From: Chlorophyllum brunneum
Lineage: Eukaryota > Basidiomycota > Agaricomycetes > Agaricales > Agaricaceae
NCBI GenBank assembly: GCA_963576785.1
Contig: OY756141.1
Coordinates: forward strand, 2,418,001-2,482,000
Reading direction: 5' to 3'
DNA: 64,000 bases
Positions within the stretch are counted from its first letter, which is position 1; each line of letters starts with the position of its first letter. Shown one piece after another: positions 1-16,989 of this stretch. The position numbers and the translations under genes were made by a program. The notes beneath the pieces were generated by a model. That model saw only the letters and a program-made list of their open reading frames with translations, was not told where the DNA came from and searched no databases.

Positions 1-1004
1 TCCCTACTTTACCTTGCTTGGAAATATGTGCCATACCTATATATATGTGATACTGATAGACTCTACTTATGTACCATTGAGAACAACTCTATGGCACTTG
101 GAATAATGTTTGGAAAGTACAACCTACTACCAAGAAAACAATGCAGTACATCTACCCTTACATGTACACCCATGGTCCAGCACTTGAAGTGCTCATTCAC
201 TAACAAGTAACTAATAGAATCTGTTGTATAAAGATGTGACTGAAAGACTTATCAACAGACACTGAACCTACTGTACCTAGCAGTGATAGTGATGACTCTT
301 CCCATCCACTATTACAATCTACTTGAGTCTTTGTCAAGTCACCCAAGTCTTACCTCTCCAAAGAACCAATTATATTGATGTCATCCTTATTATCCAATTC
401 TGACCAACCCATGGGCACAGTTCTTCTATTATTACCATTATTACTATTGTCATTGTCTACTACCTTGTCCTGTACATTCTGTGACTACAGCTATTCCAAA
501 GAATCTCTATCATTATTATCTGAGATTTCTGAGGATGAGTAAGTACTCATCTGTTTTATCATCATTAGTTTCTCCTTATCTTATATTTAGTTGTTTTACT
601 CTTATTAGTTTTATGTCTATCTTTAATAGTATTTTGTCTTGTATTTCATATCTATCAGTTTCATATTGTAAAACCTGTTTCAGTCTCATTATCTATATTC
701 TGTAATATTTATAGAAAAGAAGTAGTTAGTATAAATAGCTGACTGTATTAGGAAGCTTTGATCTTCTACAGAAATAGCCTTCTTAATTGTCCAAGAAGAG
801 TTTCTGTTGACAGTTACTGTCAATCAATAGAAGATTGCTTAACTGCTTATTCTCTACTTGCTTTCATTACTCAAGAGTTACAAGATAAATGGGATTCCTA
901 TTTCTTGGTTGAGTAATAACAATTTGATAACATTTGCTTATCTAGTTACTTGGCTGAGATAGGTATTAAGGCCATACCCTAGAGGTTGTATCCTCTTTTT
1001 GCCC
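1..1004. other. AT-rich gene-poor stretch, probably degraded transposon sequence
   Basis: The stretch is visibly AT-rich and has no open frame that reads like a conserved protein. It lies directly downstream, on the minus strand, of a copia-type protease fragment, where the integrase would normally follow. I could not recognise an integrase HHCC or DDE motif in any minus-strand frame, and stops are frequent. It may be eroded integrase-coding sequence, but that is only positional inference. No long terminal repeat was identified. Confidence 0.4.
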
Positions 1005-1620
1005 TTAGTAGCCAAATCCATAACAGTGTGTAAACTTGACCACTGTGGCCTCTCTAGTGGCCAAAATAGGTTGGAATACCATAGACCCAACACCAGAGGC
1101 ATAGACCACTGAATTGTCTGCTAAATGAATCGAAGTACAACAGGGAGTATAGGTCTTGAACCAGCAATGATATGAGGTCATGTGAGGCATAGCACTAGTG
1201 TCTGGCAGCCACTGGTGGTGCAGTGAAGACCTGGAAGTAATGGGAGGGGCTGGAGAGGTAGAGAATGATAATAGTGATGTATTTTGGGCATACTCCATGG
1301 CTGAGCTAGCTATAGCTAGGGCTAAACAGGCAGAGAGGGTTGTAGAAGGTGTGGAGGGAATGGTAGGCTTGTCAGAACATCTAGAGCATTGCTTTTGTTG
1401 ATTTCTGGTGTCCAGTTGGGTCTTGCTTCAAGCCTGAATGTAATAATGGCATTTGAGCATATCATGGCCAGTTTTAGTACAGAAAATGCAAATAGTGGTT
1501 GTTAGGCATTGCTGAGAGTGTGGAAAAGTGGTATAGGATGTAGTAGACATAGTGGAGGACTTGTAATGGTGTTGGGAAAAGGATAGGGAAAAAATTCAAG
1601 GTATGGAGGGGATAATGAGT
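1005..1620 (-). mobile_element. Decayed Ty1/copia retrotransposon fragment (gag zinc knuckle and protease)
   Basis: The minus strand encodes a gag-type zinc knuckle at 1449-1490 with exact C-x2-C-x4-H-x4-C spacing. In the same reading frame it continues into a copia protease-like segment at about 1005-1260. That segment has the hallmark W-L-P-D-T-S-A-x-P-H-M region, followed by the LADNSVVYASGVGS stretch typical of copia aspartic proteases. The catalytic triplet reads D-T-S at 1194-1202 where active enzymes have D-T/S-G, so the protease should be dead. In-frame stops occur at 1428-1430 and again near 1598, upstream of the knuckle. The element is therefore a relic. No reverse transcriptase or LTR could be recognised around it. 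Confidence 0.75.
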
Positions 1621-3208
1621 TGGTAAGGATAAATAATGGATAAATCTTGAAATTCTTGCTTCTAAAGCTCAGGGCCCATAACCTGTTAATAGTAGGACCA
1701 TTGAATGGTCCTAAAGAGTAAAAAACAAGTCTATTAAGTGACTAGATAACCCCAGAGACTGTGGACTAATGTTAGAGACTAGAAAAGCCTCTGAGATGTC
1801 CACAGGTATCTAAGTTCAATCTATTACATGACACAATCAATCTATCACCTCACAATCTATAACTTGGTACAGATCACAACTTGCACACTCTAACACTGCT
1901 ATACCAGGGTTTCACAGAGCATAAAGCCCAATAAAACAGTGACAAAACCCATGCCTACCTGAGGTCAGAATAAAAAGGTCAAGAGTAACTATATGACTAT
2001 GAAAGGTATTAGAAAGAGAAACAGGCTGACAAATGAAAAAATGATAGTGGACAGCCACTATAACCTCCATTTGGTACTGTAGGGCTCAAGTGTACTATGG
2101 TCAGAACTCTCAAAGAAATCATATTCAGAAAAACAAAGGTAGTAGGAGGTAGGCAAGACTTAGTTTCACATATTACTAAGGTAGATGACTTTTATGTGTG
2201 GCCAACATCATGTGTAGTTACTTTTCTGTAACATTGTCTGCCAGAAAAGACAACTTTTAATGGAGAAACAATGGAGATTGTCTTGTACTTTCTTTTGAAG
2301 ACATTACATACTTTAGAGACCTAGTTTTTATAAACATATATTCCTTATATATACTGGCAAAAAATTGTATCCATTAAGCTGAAATTGAGTGAGCCTTAGC
2401 CATTACAAAACAACACAATAATTATGAGGCTCAGATCAGATGAGAGAATACCTGATTCTCATATCTATTGAAGTAAACATGAACATGTGCACAAATATTA
2501 TTGTTTCAAAGGCTACATAGGAAATTACAGTATATTTATTTGATTCTCTTCTTGTCCAGCTCCTGCATGATCCCCTCTGGAAGTACACAATAGCCTCTCT
2601 ACTTCCTAGTAGCTTATACTACTTGCCATCCATTCAAGGAAAACCAGCTTACCTTCTTGTTGTTGAAGGGAATGTTGCAAATTTTATTGGAAGGCAAAAG
2701 GACAGGGATTACACTGTGATATACTATGATATTTATAATGAATGATACTGAGAACAATGCAAAACAAAAAAAACAATGAAATTTCTGTGGATTAGATCTC
2801 AAATTCCAATACTTGTTGCCTGTAACACCCATTTTATGCATACCTATCTTCTGCCTCTTTGCTACTCTACCTTCACCACTCTTTGTTCCATTCTGTGTGC
2901 TTGCTGTAGCTGCTTTCCTTCTGCAAGGCATTGAAAAATAGGAGATTCTGACATAATATGCAAGGGAGTATACCAAATTAGTACATTTCTAACTTGTAAT
3001 CCCTACTTCTCCACGAAATTTACTTTTTTGCATGTAATTCTTGCTCAGTTACATGTCAAATACTTTCTCTATAGAAACTAGGTCCATAAACCGGTACAAG
3101 GCTGCTTAGAGTTGCACAAAATACACTTTTTCGCTAAATTACAGAAAAATTTCCTTTTTCAGCGCCGTCACACCTAAGCACGTGACGTTGGCTGCACATG
3201 AAAGTTGT
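1621..3208. other. AT-rich stretch without recognisable gene
   Basis: The only longer open frame is 2614-2976 on the minus strand (120 codons). Its translation has a short basic region followed by hydrophobic low-complexity sequence and resembles no family I know, so it is not called as a gene. The remainder has frequent stops on both strands. A CACGTG palindrome sits at 3179-3184 near the right edge. The stretch probably belongs to the same decayed-repeat island as the copia fragment. Confidence 0.4.
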
Positions 3209-3297
3209 CTACCTTACAGCATGAGGGTTAATTGAGTGAACGAGAGAGCCAATTGCATGAGTTTTCATTACATCAGCAAGACTATTAGCATTAATCA

Positions 3298-5191
3298 CTA
3301 CCATCTGGAGGGTAGACAATGAAGCTGAAGTAGATACACAGCAACAACAGAAAAAAGGTAGAAAATAAAACTTAACATATAGACGAAAAAAGGTGTAGGA
3401 ACAGAAAATAAAGGCTGGGGAGAGAAGACAGAGGAAAGAAGAGAGGCACATACACGCCGACAAGGCCTGTGAAGGAGAGATGGACATATGGAACATAACG
3501 GAGAGACATAAAGAAAACAGAACAGAGACACAAGCGATGAAAACTGACACCGGACGAAGGCTGAAAAATGCCGGCAAACAACAGGAAGATAATCATTCCT
3601 GCTCAAAGACTGGCTGACATCTAGGAAGCAGACGGACACTGCTGGGCTGCCAGCTGCAGGAGTGACTTCAGGGAACAGAGAAGGTGGAGGGAGAGAAAAT
3701 GGAACACATACAATGTTACGGGTGGGGGTAGAATCATCAACTTGCATAATGTGCTCTTCGACCTCGGTTGCATCGTGCTGGTCTTCTTCGGACAAAGGTT
3801 TGATGTGTGGACGTTTGGAAGGCACACGTGAGGCAGGTGAATCGGAAGGATAAGAGAGGGTGTCTGAGGATGAGCAGGAAGAAACGAAGCCTGGACGCTG
3901 GATAACTCTTGATTCTTGTTCAATATTAGCCCGCGCAGTCCTAAGCTAGTCATGAACGTCCTCAATTTAACAGAGGATAGCCGTTTGGGCGCTATCAGTG
4001 GGGGCATAAGGGTACAGGTGGGGAGAATACTATTGAGGGACTTGATGTCGCTCTGGGCTGCTCCGAGTTTGTTGTTGGCCAATATAAGAGTCAGCATGGA
4101 GGTTACTGTCCCTGTCAGATGCCTCTGTGCCTCCGCGAACTGAGATGCCATGGCTGACTGCTGGAGTAGGACCTTGTTGACAGTATAAGATAGGTCGCCC
4201 ATCTTGGATTGGAGATCTTCAATACTAGAGCGCACATAAGGAGACTCGGAGGCTGGGGCAGAGGAAGAGCGGGCGTTGAAGGGAAGGCCTCGTGTATTGG
4301 CAGAGTATAGAAAGGTGGGTTTTCATGGGCAGGCCAAGAAGATCCATGTCACGAAAGGCCTCAAAAGGGTCAGTTATAAAGCGGTTGGCGATCTCAGGCA
4401 TACGCAAGACCACAGTGTAGTAAGTATCTTCAGCAGCCAGGCGGCTAAAATGAACGACAGGCTCCTCCAGTGCCCCATACTTCTGTTGCAGATAGCGGTC
4501 TATGATCAAGCGTGCCTCCGGGATATCTCCCACGTTTCCTACGGCAACTTCAGAGCCCCAGCGGGGCTGGACGTATCGAGGGACGATAGGCAGGCAAGGT
4601 ACGTGATTGACAGCGGGGTAGTGCCGAGTGTAATGTGAGACAGCCTGGAAAGTTGTGAAAGTAAACGTGATCATAGTGCTACAGGACGGGCTCCATACAG
4701 ACTGAACGTCGTGGCCATTGCTTCGGAATATGGCCTCGAGACTCTCTAAACTTTGGGACCTGATCCTCGGTAGCGGCATTGAAGGAAAGCTGACGTGTTT
4801 TGTTGCCCGCTTTTGCGATCCTCCAGTCAGCTAAGACATTGGGAACCCCCGCATTGTTCAGCTCCTCGCGGACGACGTCGGGGCGGGGTGACTGGCGGAG
4901 GGGACCGGAGAAGAAGACATTGACGTGGTCCATCGAATCCCGAGAAATGGCGGACACGGGGAGGACTGAGAGTGGTGGGAGGGCCGTTCTTGCAGCAGCA
5001 AGCGACTCCAGGATTCGATGACAATGCGTAATCGCGGAGGTGGGACTGGAGCGCTCGAACCCTCTGACAGTGAGCTCAAGACCAACCATCGGAAGGAGAC
5101 GGGTTTCGAAGTTGTCTTCATCGCGGGACTCGCATTGGGTGGCCGGGAGTGGAACGGATTCTCCAGGTGCAAATTTTGGTGACATGGCCAT
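3298..5191 (-). pseudogene. Frameshifted, stop-broken coding region of unknown function
   Basis: Three consecutive minus-strand frames read like pieces of one protein. The first starts at the ATG 5191 and runs to about 4745. The second runs about 4760-4295 and the third about 4300-4030. A fourth piece, about 3960-3700, returns to the second frame. The joins need single-base shifts near 4750 and 4297 and another near 4030. None is flanked by a workable intron. The fourth piece is preceded by in-frame TAA and TAG codons near 3967 and 3946. The third piece has heptad-like leucine spacing suggestive of a coiled coil. The fourth is Ser/Pro-rich, then acidic, with a short basic patch. I do not recognise the family. 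Beyond about 3600 the translation turns into implausible hydrophobic sequence, so the 3' limit is uncertain. It could be a host gene or part of a mobile element. Confidence 0.55.
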
Positions 5192-5283
5192 GGAGATATG
5201 GATATGATCAGATAGACTGTAGCTGTGTGGTTTTGTCGAAGGTGAGGGTGAAGTTTATGTCATGTCATGTCATCACCTGTGGC

Positions 5284-5289
5284 CACGTG
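5284..5289. promoter_or_regulatory. CACGTG E-box upstream of the PhoD-type phosphatase
   Basis: A CACGTG palindrome lies 44 bases before the chosen ATG at 5334. On the minus strand it reads as CACGTGGC. CACGTG is the core site of the bHLH phosphate regulators Pho4 (yeast) and NUC-1 (Neurospora), and the gene downstream encodes a phosphatase. That this site is used for phosphate control here is inference. Confidence 0.35.
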
Positions 5290-5333
5290 CCTTTCACATT
5301 CCGGCAACTTTGCTCCCTCGCCTCTCACAAAAC

Positions 5334-7672
5334 ATGACAGTGTTATCATATTTTACGGCCATCCTTGGCACCTTATTTCGTCTCTCCTCCTATGTCTTTC
5401 TGCAAGTGGTGTGTTATCACTTCTGTGATATTTCCAAAGTTAATCATTGAACCATTGGATGGACCTTCAGATCCCTACTCGCCTTGCTCAACCTGTCTTG
5501 CCCTCCTTCTACAGTTGCCATGTACTAGGGCTATTCTTTTCTATGCGACAAAGCCATATTCGTACACGGTATCCAGAATCGAACGCGCCCAAACCCAGTG
5601 GAATATCATACCAGCTTGCCGTATGTTATCCTCGGGTCGGTTTTAGCCCATATTGACAACCAGCGATTAGCACCACCCTTCCAAGAGAACCAACCATCTT
5701 TGGAACGTCCTTCTGTGCTTCCCTTCCCCTTCATACCATGTGAATTGGATTAATCTTATCATCAACTCTGCCCTTTTGGTCGCCGCAGCCGAGTTTGCCA
5801 CTGCTCCTTTCCTTGATAAAGCTCAGGATGTTATATTCACCAGGATAGGTGCGGTTTATTCAAACGCTGCAAAAATCGTTATCCGTTATCCGTTTTCGCC
5901 TTCCTCGAACGGTTCCGTTAACATTCTCTGGCGTGAGGCATCAAATGCAACACGATGGCAACAGGGTCCAACCGTGGTTTTGAATCAAGAGTCAGATTGG
6001 GTTGGGACCGTAAAAATTGAGAATCTCTGGCCAAGTACGTCTTACCAATGTGAGTCCACAGCTAAAAAGTATTATTTTGCTCTGATGGAGGCGACAGACA
6101 TCCTGACGGATGCCAATGATACCATTCTTCCCTACCCTTCCCACCCCATCCAGTTTTCCACATTCCCTGACTCTCGTCTTGCTGGCGGTGCAACTTTCCG
6201 TTTTCTGGTCTCGTCTTGCATTACCCCTAATTTCCCATACCGCGGACCGTTGTATCGAAAGACAATCCACGGTTTCAACCTCTTAGCCAAAACCCTCCGT
6301 TTAATCCCTAACCCCGATCTGCCCCTGCAAACAGGACTTCAAGAAGCAATGCAATATCCTGTAGAATTTTTCTTATTTCTCGGAGATTTCATTTATGCGG
6401 ATGTCCCTGTTTATATCGGTGACGAAAAGGAAGCCTATAGAAGGTTGTACCGACGAAACTATCAGAGCCTCGACTTCAGAAAGGTATACGAACATATTCG
6501 TAAGTGTGCAAATAATTGCTTTCTACACTCGCTCAAACTCGGGATAGCCATCTTCCACACCTATGACGATCACGAGGTACATGAGTTTTATCCGGGCTCC
6601 AAATATCGACATTCATTCATTCAATTCATCCAGATCATCAACAACTATATAGGCGAGTATAATGACTCGAAACCACCTTATCCCAACGCAGCAGATGCTT
6701 TCAAGCTCTACAATGCCGATGCCAACTATGATTCGATGCATGAGGGCCAATTTTATTATGAATTTCAAAGGGGTGATGTCGCATTTTTTGTGATGGACAC
6801 CCGTCGATACCGCTCAGGTATACAAGATTCCGATTTTTCTACTCGTTCTATGCTTGGAGAGCAACAACTTTCCGCAGTTTTTTCCTGGCTTTCGCAGGTA
6901 ATGTTCTAAGACTGTCCTACTCGAGGAATACTGAGGATAGGACAGGTCAATAATACAGCGGCCTTCAAGTTCGTAGTCAGCTCTGTTCCATTCACCACTC
7001 TCTGGTCGCACGATGCCCAAATCGACTCGTGGGCAGGTTTTCCGAAAGAACGACAGCTTCTGCTCGATGCTTTCCACTCCGTTCCGAATGTCATTATCCT
7101 TTCTGGTGATCGTCACGAATTTGCTGCTATCGCTTTCAACGGAGAAAAACCTGAATCTCATACAGTTTATGAGTTTTCCACAAGTCCCTTCAGTATGTTC
7201 TACATCCCGTTCATTCGAACTCTGGCCCTAAGGAGCCAAGATAATGTAACAAGAGTAAGAGCGGAGGAGCGATTGACTGAAAATGGCCTCGAGGTCAGGG
7301 AGTTTATCGAGCAATTACCAAAAGAAAACGTCCTCAAATATCTCCCAATTGGAAACGTGAAGTGGTGAGCCTGGGCTCCTCGCTCAAATTATGGAACCTG
7401 AGACTATTCAACAGGTCGGACATTCGGGTCGATACGAGCAATACTTCTAAACCGCTTTTGCACCTTAATACCTTCATTGATGGAATCCCTGCTTACAAGT
7501 ATGCAAAACGTTGCCCATCGTGTTTATGTAAAATTTAACCCTACGATCTAGTTTGACTATTGAAGGATCGCCGCGTGGAAAGGAGCCTCTCACCATGATT
7601 GGATTCTCAGTTACGGACACGCTCAAAGAAATCTTCTATAAATTTGGGTTTGTGTCTAATCGGTGGATATAG
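5334..7672 (+). CDS. PhoD-like metallophosphatase, membrane-anchored
   Basis: This is an alkaline phosphatase D-type metallophosphoesterase. Its PhoD core has the motifs LFLGDFIYAD, TYDDHE, MDTRRYRS and LSGDRHEF, which carry the expected metal-binding Asp and His residues. I read exons 5334-5408, 5471-5620, 5671-6049, 6098-6499, 6548-6897, 6946-7364, 7415-7498 and 7552-7672, giving 659 residues in one frame. Two of these introns (6050-6097 and 6500-6547) are multiples of three and would be missed by naive ORF calling. The N-terminus holds hydrophobic stretches encoded around 5340-5400, 5500-5540 and 5745-5800, consistent with a membrane-tethered enzyme. Exon 1 is the least certain, and the donor could be 5406 instead of 5409. 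The gene converges on PEX6 with only 37 bases between stop codons. It likely hydrolyses phosphomonoesters or phosphodiesters, but the substrate is unknown. Confidence 0.88.
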
Positions 7673-7709
7673 ACCTATTCTCAGGGTATGTAATACCGCA
7701 CTGTACTTT

Positions 7710-11253
<3,544 letters not shown>

Positions 11254-11343
11254 CGTTGAGGTTGACTGGGCCCCGAGAGATCATAAATACATAAGCACAA
11301 CCGGAATTTATTGTACAAAACGAAATGACACAACAAATGCAAA

Positions 11344-12145
11344 TTAGTATCTCATTGATCTGAGCTGGGTGGTGGCCTTCTCTGCACGGTGGACGCGTTC
11401 CTGCTGACTAGGGATGTTCTACAAACGTGTTCGGAAGCAGCTCGCAGATGGGTTGTTGGACAGACCTGGTCAAGTTCTTGGGTGATGGCGGTTGTCATCT
11501 GGAATTCCTCAACTGCTTGCAGAGCGACTGGTTGGGGGTCTAGCAGGAATCAGAAGGGCACCATTATCTGGATCAAGAAAACCGACCGTCGACTGCCTCG
11601 TTGGCGTGGCTCGCCGTATCATCGACTTCGGATATTGACTGGTCCTGGGTCAGACTTTTGTCAAAGAGGCCAGATAGTCGAGCCTGGATTTCTCTAGGAG
11701 CTTCTCGACGAGTCTTTGCCATCCTCTTATGCCATTGCAATCGTGTGTCTGCGAGACTCCATATTCTTCTGTCCAGCACCTCATCAAAAGCCTCCATGTC
11801 TGCGGCACATTGGGGTACTAGTCAACAATGACAGAGAAGAGTAAGCTAACCTTGTGCAGCACGGTCGATGGATTCAAAGTTGTGACCATTGACTCTGAGG
11901 TTTGCTTGTGCCATTGAAAAAGTCGAGTCGATGAACTTGGAGGAGGTGAGGGAAGCGGAGAGGACAGAGTAGAACAAACGGACATGGCTGAAGTGGGCGA
12001 GAATGGCATCGCGTTCCTGATGGAGGTCCTGAGAGTCGAGAGCAGTTCGGAGGGCAGAGAGAGCAGAGTCTGTGTAGCTGTTCCTGACGCGTTCCCAGTC
12101 GGTGAGCGAGCCGACAGAAACGCGGGGCAGGTCTTCGCGGTCCAT
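11344..12145 (-). CDS. Kinetochore protein, Mis14/NSL1-like (MIND complex subunit)
   Basis: I read four exons: 12145-11851, 11799-11587, 11539-11466 and 11400-11344. They splice in phase to 212 residues. The N-terminal part begins MDREDLPRVSV and contains a D-W-E-R-V-R segment. A central segment has a helical N-x-R-V-N-G-H-N-F stretch. A C-terminal region has the F-D-E-V-L-D-R-R-I-W and R-R-E-A-P patterns. This order matches the Mis14/Nsl1 family as I know it: a Mis12/MIND complex subunit that links centromeric chromatin to the Ndc80 complex. The family is divergent, so the name rests on a few motifs and on the length. It lies head to tail between YJU2 (65 bases upstream) and PEX6 (90 bases downstream), all on the minus strand. 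Confidence 0.72.
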
Positions 12146-12210
12146 CGGCACTCTGGACGCGCTCTCAACAAGACCGTGGGTATTACATACACATTATATT
12201 AAATATTAAA

Positions 12211-13201
12211 TCATCTCACACCCCTCCTCACCACCCTGATCCCCAGCGACTTTTTGCCCTCCACCTTTTTCTTCTTCACCACAGGCTGCAGCGAGCTAGA
12301 GCCGATCAGCGCTCGCGTCGAGTCCGGTAGCAGGCTCTGCATGGTTGGCTCAGCATCGTCTGCTTTACGCTTGATTGTCACAACAGTCGTATCAGACCCC
12401 GACACCGGTACCGCCACCTTCGAAAACACCTCTCGAACAAGCTTCTCGTCCTCGTCCTCCAGCCGTTGACGCTCAGCCGTTTCCTCATCTTCCACCTCCT
12501 CTACCTTCGTCCGCGCTAGAAGATCGACCGACTGTCCCACCCGTTCATTCCGTGCGTTCCGAGCACGAATATCCTGCAGTCCATCGAGAATATCCATCTC
12601 ACGCTTCGAGTCCACCGTACGATTTTCCAATGCTTTCATCGGATTGTTCTCTTCTTCCTCCAACTTGGCAAGCCTATCTTCCTCTTCAACTGCCTTCTCC
12701 TCCCTCCATGGCTCAAAGTTTCGCGAAGCGCCATGCTCTGCAGCATAATCCGTATTTTTGGGATCCGTCTTGAATGTGATTTCGGCAGAACATAGCGTAC
12801 TGTAGTGATATGGATTATCCACGGTCAGCTTGACTGCGGACAAGGGGACGCACCATTTAATGTAGAAACGAAAAATCTTGATACCATAGTAATCCTCGCC
12901 TTCCACCGTTTCTTTGCGAGCGTTGAACTTCTTCCCCTTGTAGATATATTCACCGCACGTATTACATCGCCTGCAAATTGTACCCATCAGTTCAGTCGAC
13001 TGCACAAGCCTGAACAACCACATACATGGAAAACGGCGCCATAAGGCGAACAACCTGCTGAGAGTTTTTGGGCTGTTTGCGACGGGGAATGAGGTCCGGG
13101 TCGAAATCCGGAGGGAAGTATTTATTGAGAACTTGGACGTGTGTCAGTCATTGGGCTGAGTGACAAGAACGGAATAGCTACTCACCTTTTCGCTCGGACA
13201 T
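12211..13201 (-). CDS. YJU2: Pre-mRNA splicing factor YJU2/CWC16
   Basis: YJU2 (human CCDC94) joins the Prp19-associated spliceosome and promotes the first catalytic step. The 16-base coding part of exon 1 (13201-13186) encodes MSERK and is followed by a 54-base intron. The next exon encodes [18 protein letters not shown], the invariant N-terminus of the family. Two Cys pairs, R-C-N-T-C and K-C-T-L-C, form the predicted zinc-binding site, and the second is created by splicing out an intron near 12800-12855. The [11 protein letters not shown] and NFEPWR motifs follow, then a charged coiled-coil C-terminal half. The stop is at 12211. It is divergent from DHX35, with 88 bases between ATGs, so two splicing genes appear to share a promoter. 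Confidence 0.95.
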
Positions 13202-13289
13202 GGTGGTGGTGGTTGAATGCAAGTCAGAGGGCGATGTTGGCTGTAGTTATAATCATTTGTCAGCAGCCACCTGCCTTGATCTCATTCCA
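13202..13289. promoter_or_regulatory. Shared divergent promoter YJU2 / DHX35
   Basis: Only 88 bases separate the two ATG codons. Both 5' UTRs and core promoters must lie here or overlap the opposite gene. I saw no clear TATA box. Co-expression of the two splicing genes is plausible but inferred. Confidence 0.55.
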
Positions 13290-16009
<2,720 letters not shown>

Positions 16010-16209
16010 GACCACAGTGGGACCGTGTAGTTTCCGCTTCTTGACCACATCTCTAGGCTACTCGACCATGGTCATCAATATCAAGAACAGCAGCGGTGAA
16101 GAGTTGATTGGTGCTTTTGTTGTATTTAGGAATCCTGAATGATGTGCTTTGAGATTATTAATTTGGTGAAGAGGAAGCGTGGGAACTCTATAACTTGTTC
16201 TCTGTGGTC

Positions 16210-16899
16210 ATGGGTGCAGCTCAGTCCAGGTCGGGGACCGACGAAAAGGTCTTCCAGAGCGAAACCCCAATCTCCGTATGTTCCCCCCACCTTGTCTTGC
16301 TGTTTTTCTTCATCCCGTAGTAGTTCTCTCCGGATGTCGTCAACCAACTTTCCAACAGACTCGAGTCGTCAGAGACCAGCCCGGAGCGTCAAACAGTACT
16401 CGACGCTCACATTCGTGCCCGGATTCAAGATGAACTAGAGCATCTGAGGAGGGAAGAAGAGCAAGTACAACACGAGATTGAGCGTGTTCTAGAAAAGGAG
16501 AACCTGGACAAGGAGCGCGCTATGGCTGGTGAAGCCTCGGAAGGAGACGGAAGCGGTGCTGGAGACGTTAAGAGCAGCACTGCACTGCAGGGAGACTTGG
16601 AAGAAATCAGAGAGAAGATTAGCAAGTATCAGTCGCGAAAGGAGCTGACCGAGTACCCTGAAGTGAAAAGTAATGGTGACGCCGTTGTTGAATGCTATAG
16701 GTGTGAACTCATTTTCTCGGGTCTCTCATCTACTCATGCTTATTTTAACAGACATAATCCGACTCGACCCCTCGACTGCTGGAAAGAGGTTCACCGGTTC
16801 AGAAGTTCTGTTGCAAAGCTCGAGCAGGTACACACATCACTTCCCTGTTTCTGTGCCTTCTAACCCGACCACTAGGAATACTTCAAAACGCTGCACTAA
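16210..16899 (+). CDS. MIC19: MICOS complex subunit MIC19 (CHCH-domain protein)
   Basis: MIC19 is a peripheral inner-membrane subunit of the MICOS complex, which holds mitochondrial crista junctions. I read exons 16210-16275, 16324-16700, 16752-16827 and 16876-16899, giving 180 residues. The protein starts MGAAQS, a good N-myristoylation signal like that of human CHCHD3. A long charged coiled coil follows, then a C-terminal CHCH hairpin of C-Y-R-H-N-P-T-R-P-L-D-C-W (C-x10-C). It ends EYFKTLH. The C-x10-C spacing fits what I recall of fungal MIC19. The first cysteine and the rest of the hairpin are joined across the intron 16701-16751. An acceptor three bases earlier would add an in-frame TAG, so the acceptor choice at 16323 is forced. 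Confidence 0.82.
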
Positions 16900-16989
16900 T
16901 ACTTTAGAGATAGACAACTGATTGTACGTCGAATATACGTCCGTTATGAATACTTTATCCGAAACTTATAAACCTGGCCCATGTCACAC

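Noticed and set aside
1198..1401. Open frame on the plus strand across the copia fragment
   Set aside because: It is the antisense shadow of the minus-strand zinc knuckle/protease frame.
2614..2976. 120-codon minus-strand open frame in the AT-rich island
   Set aside because: Hydrophobic low-complexity translation, no recognisable motif and no neighbouring gene structure.
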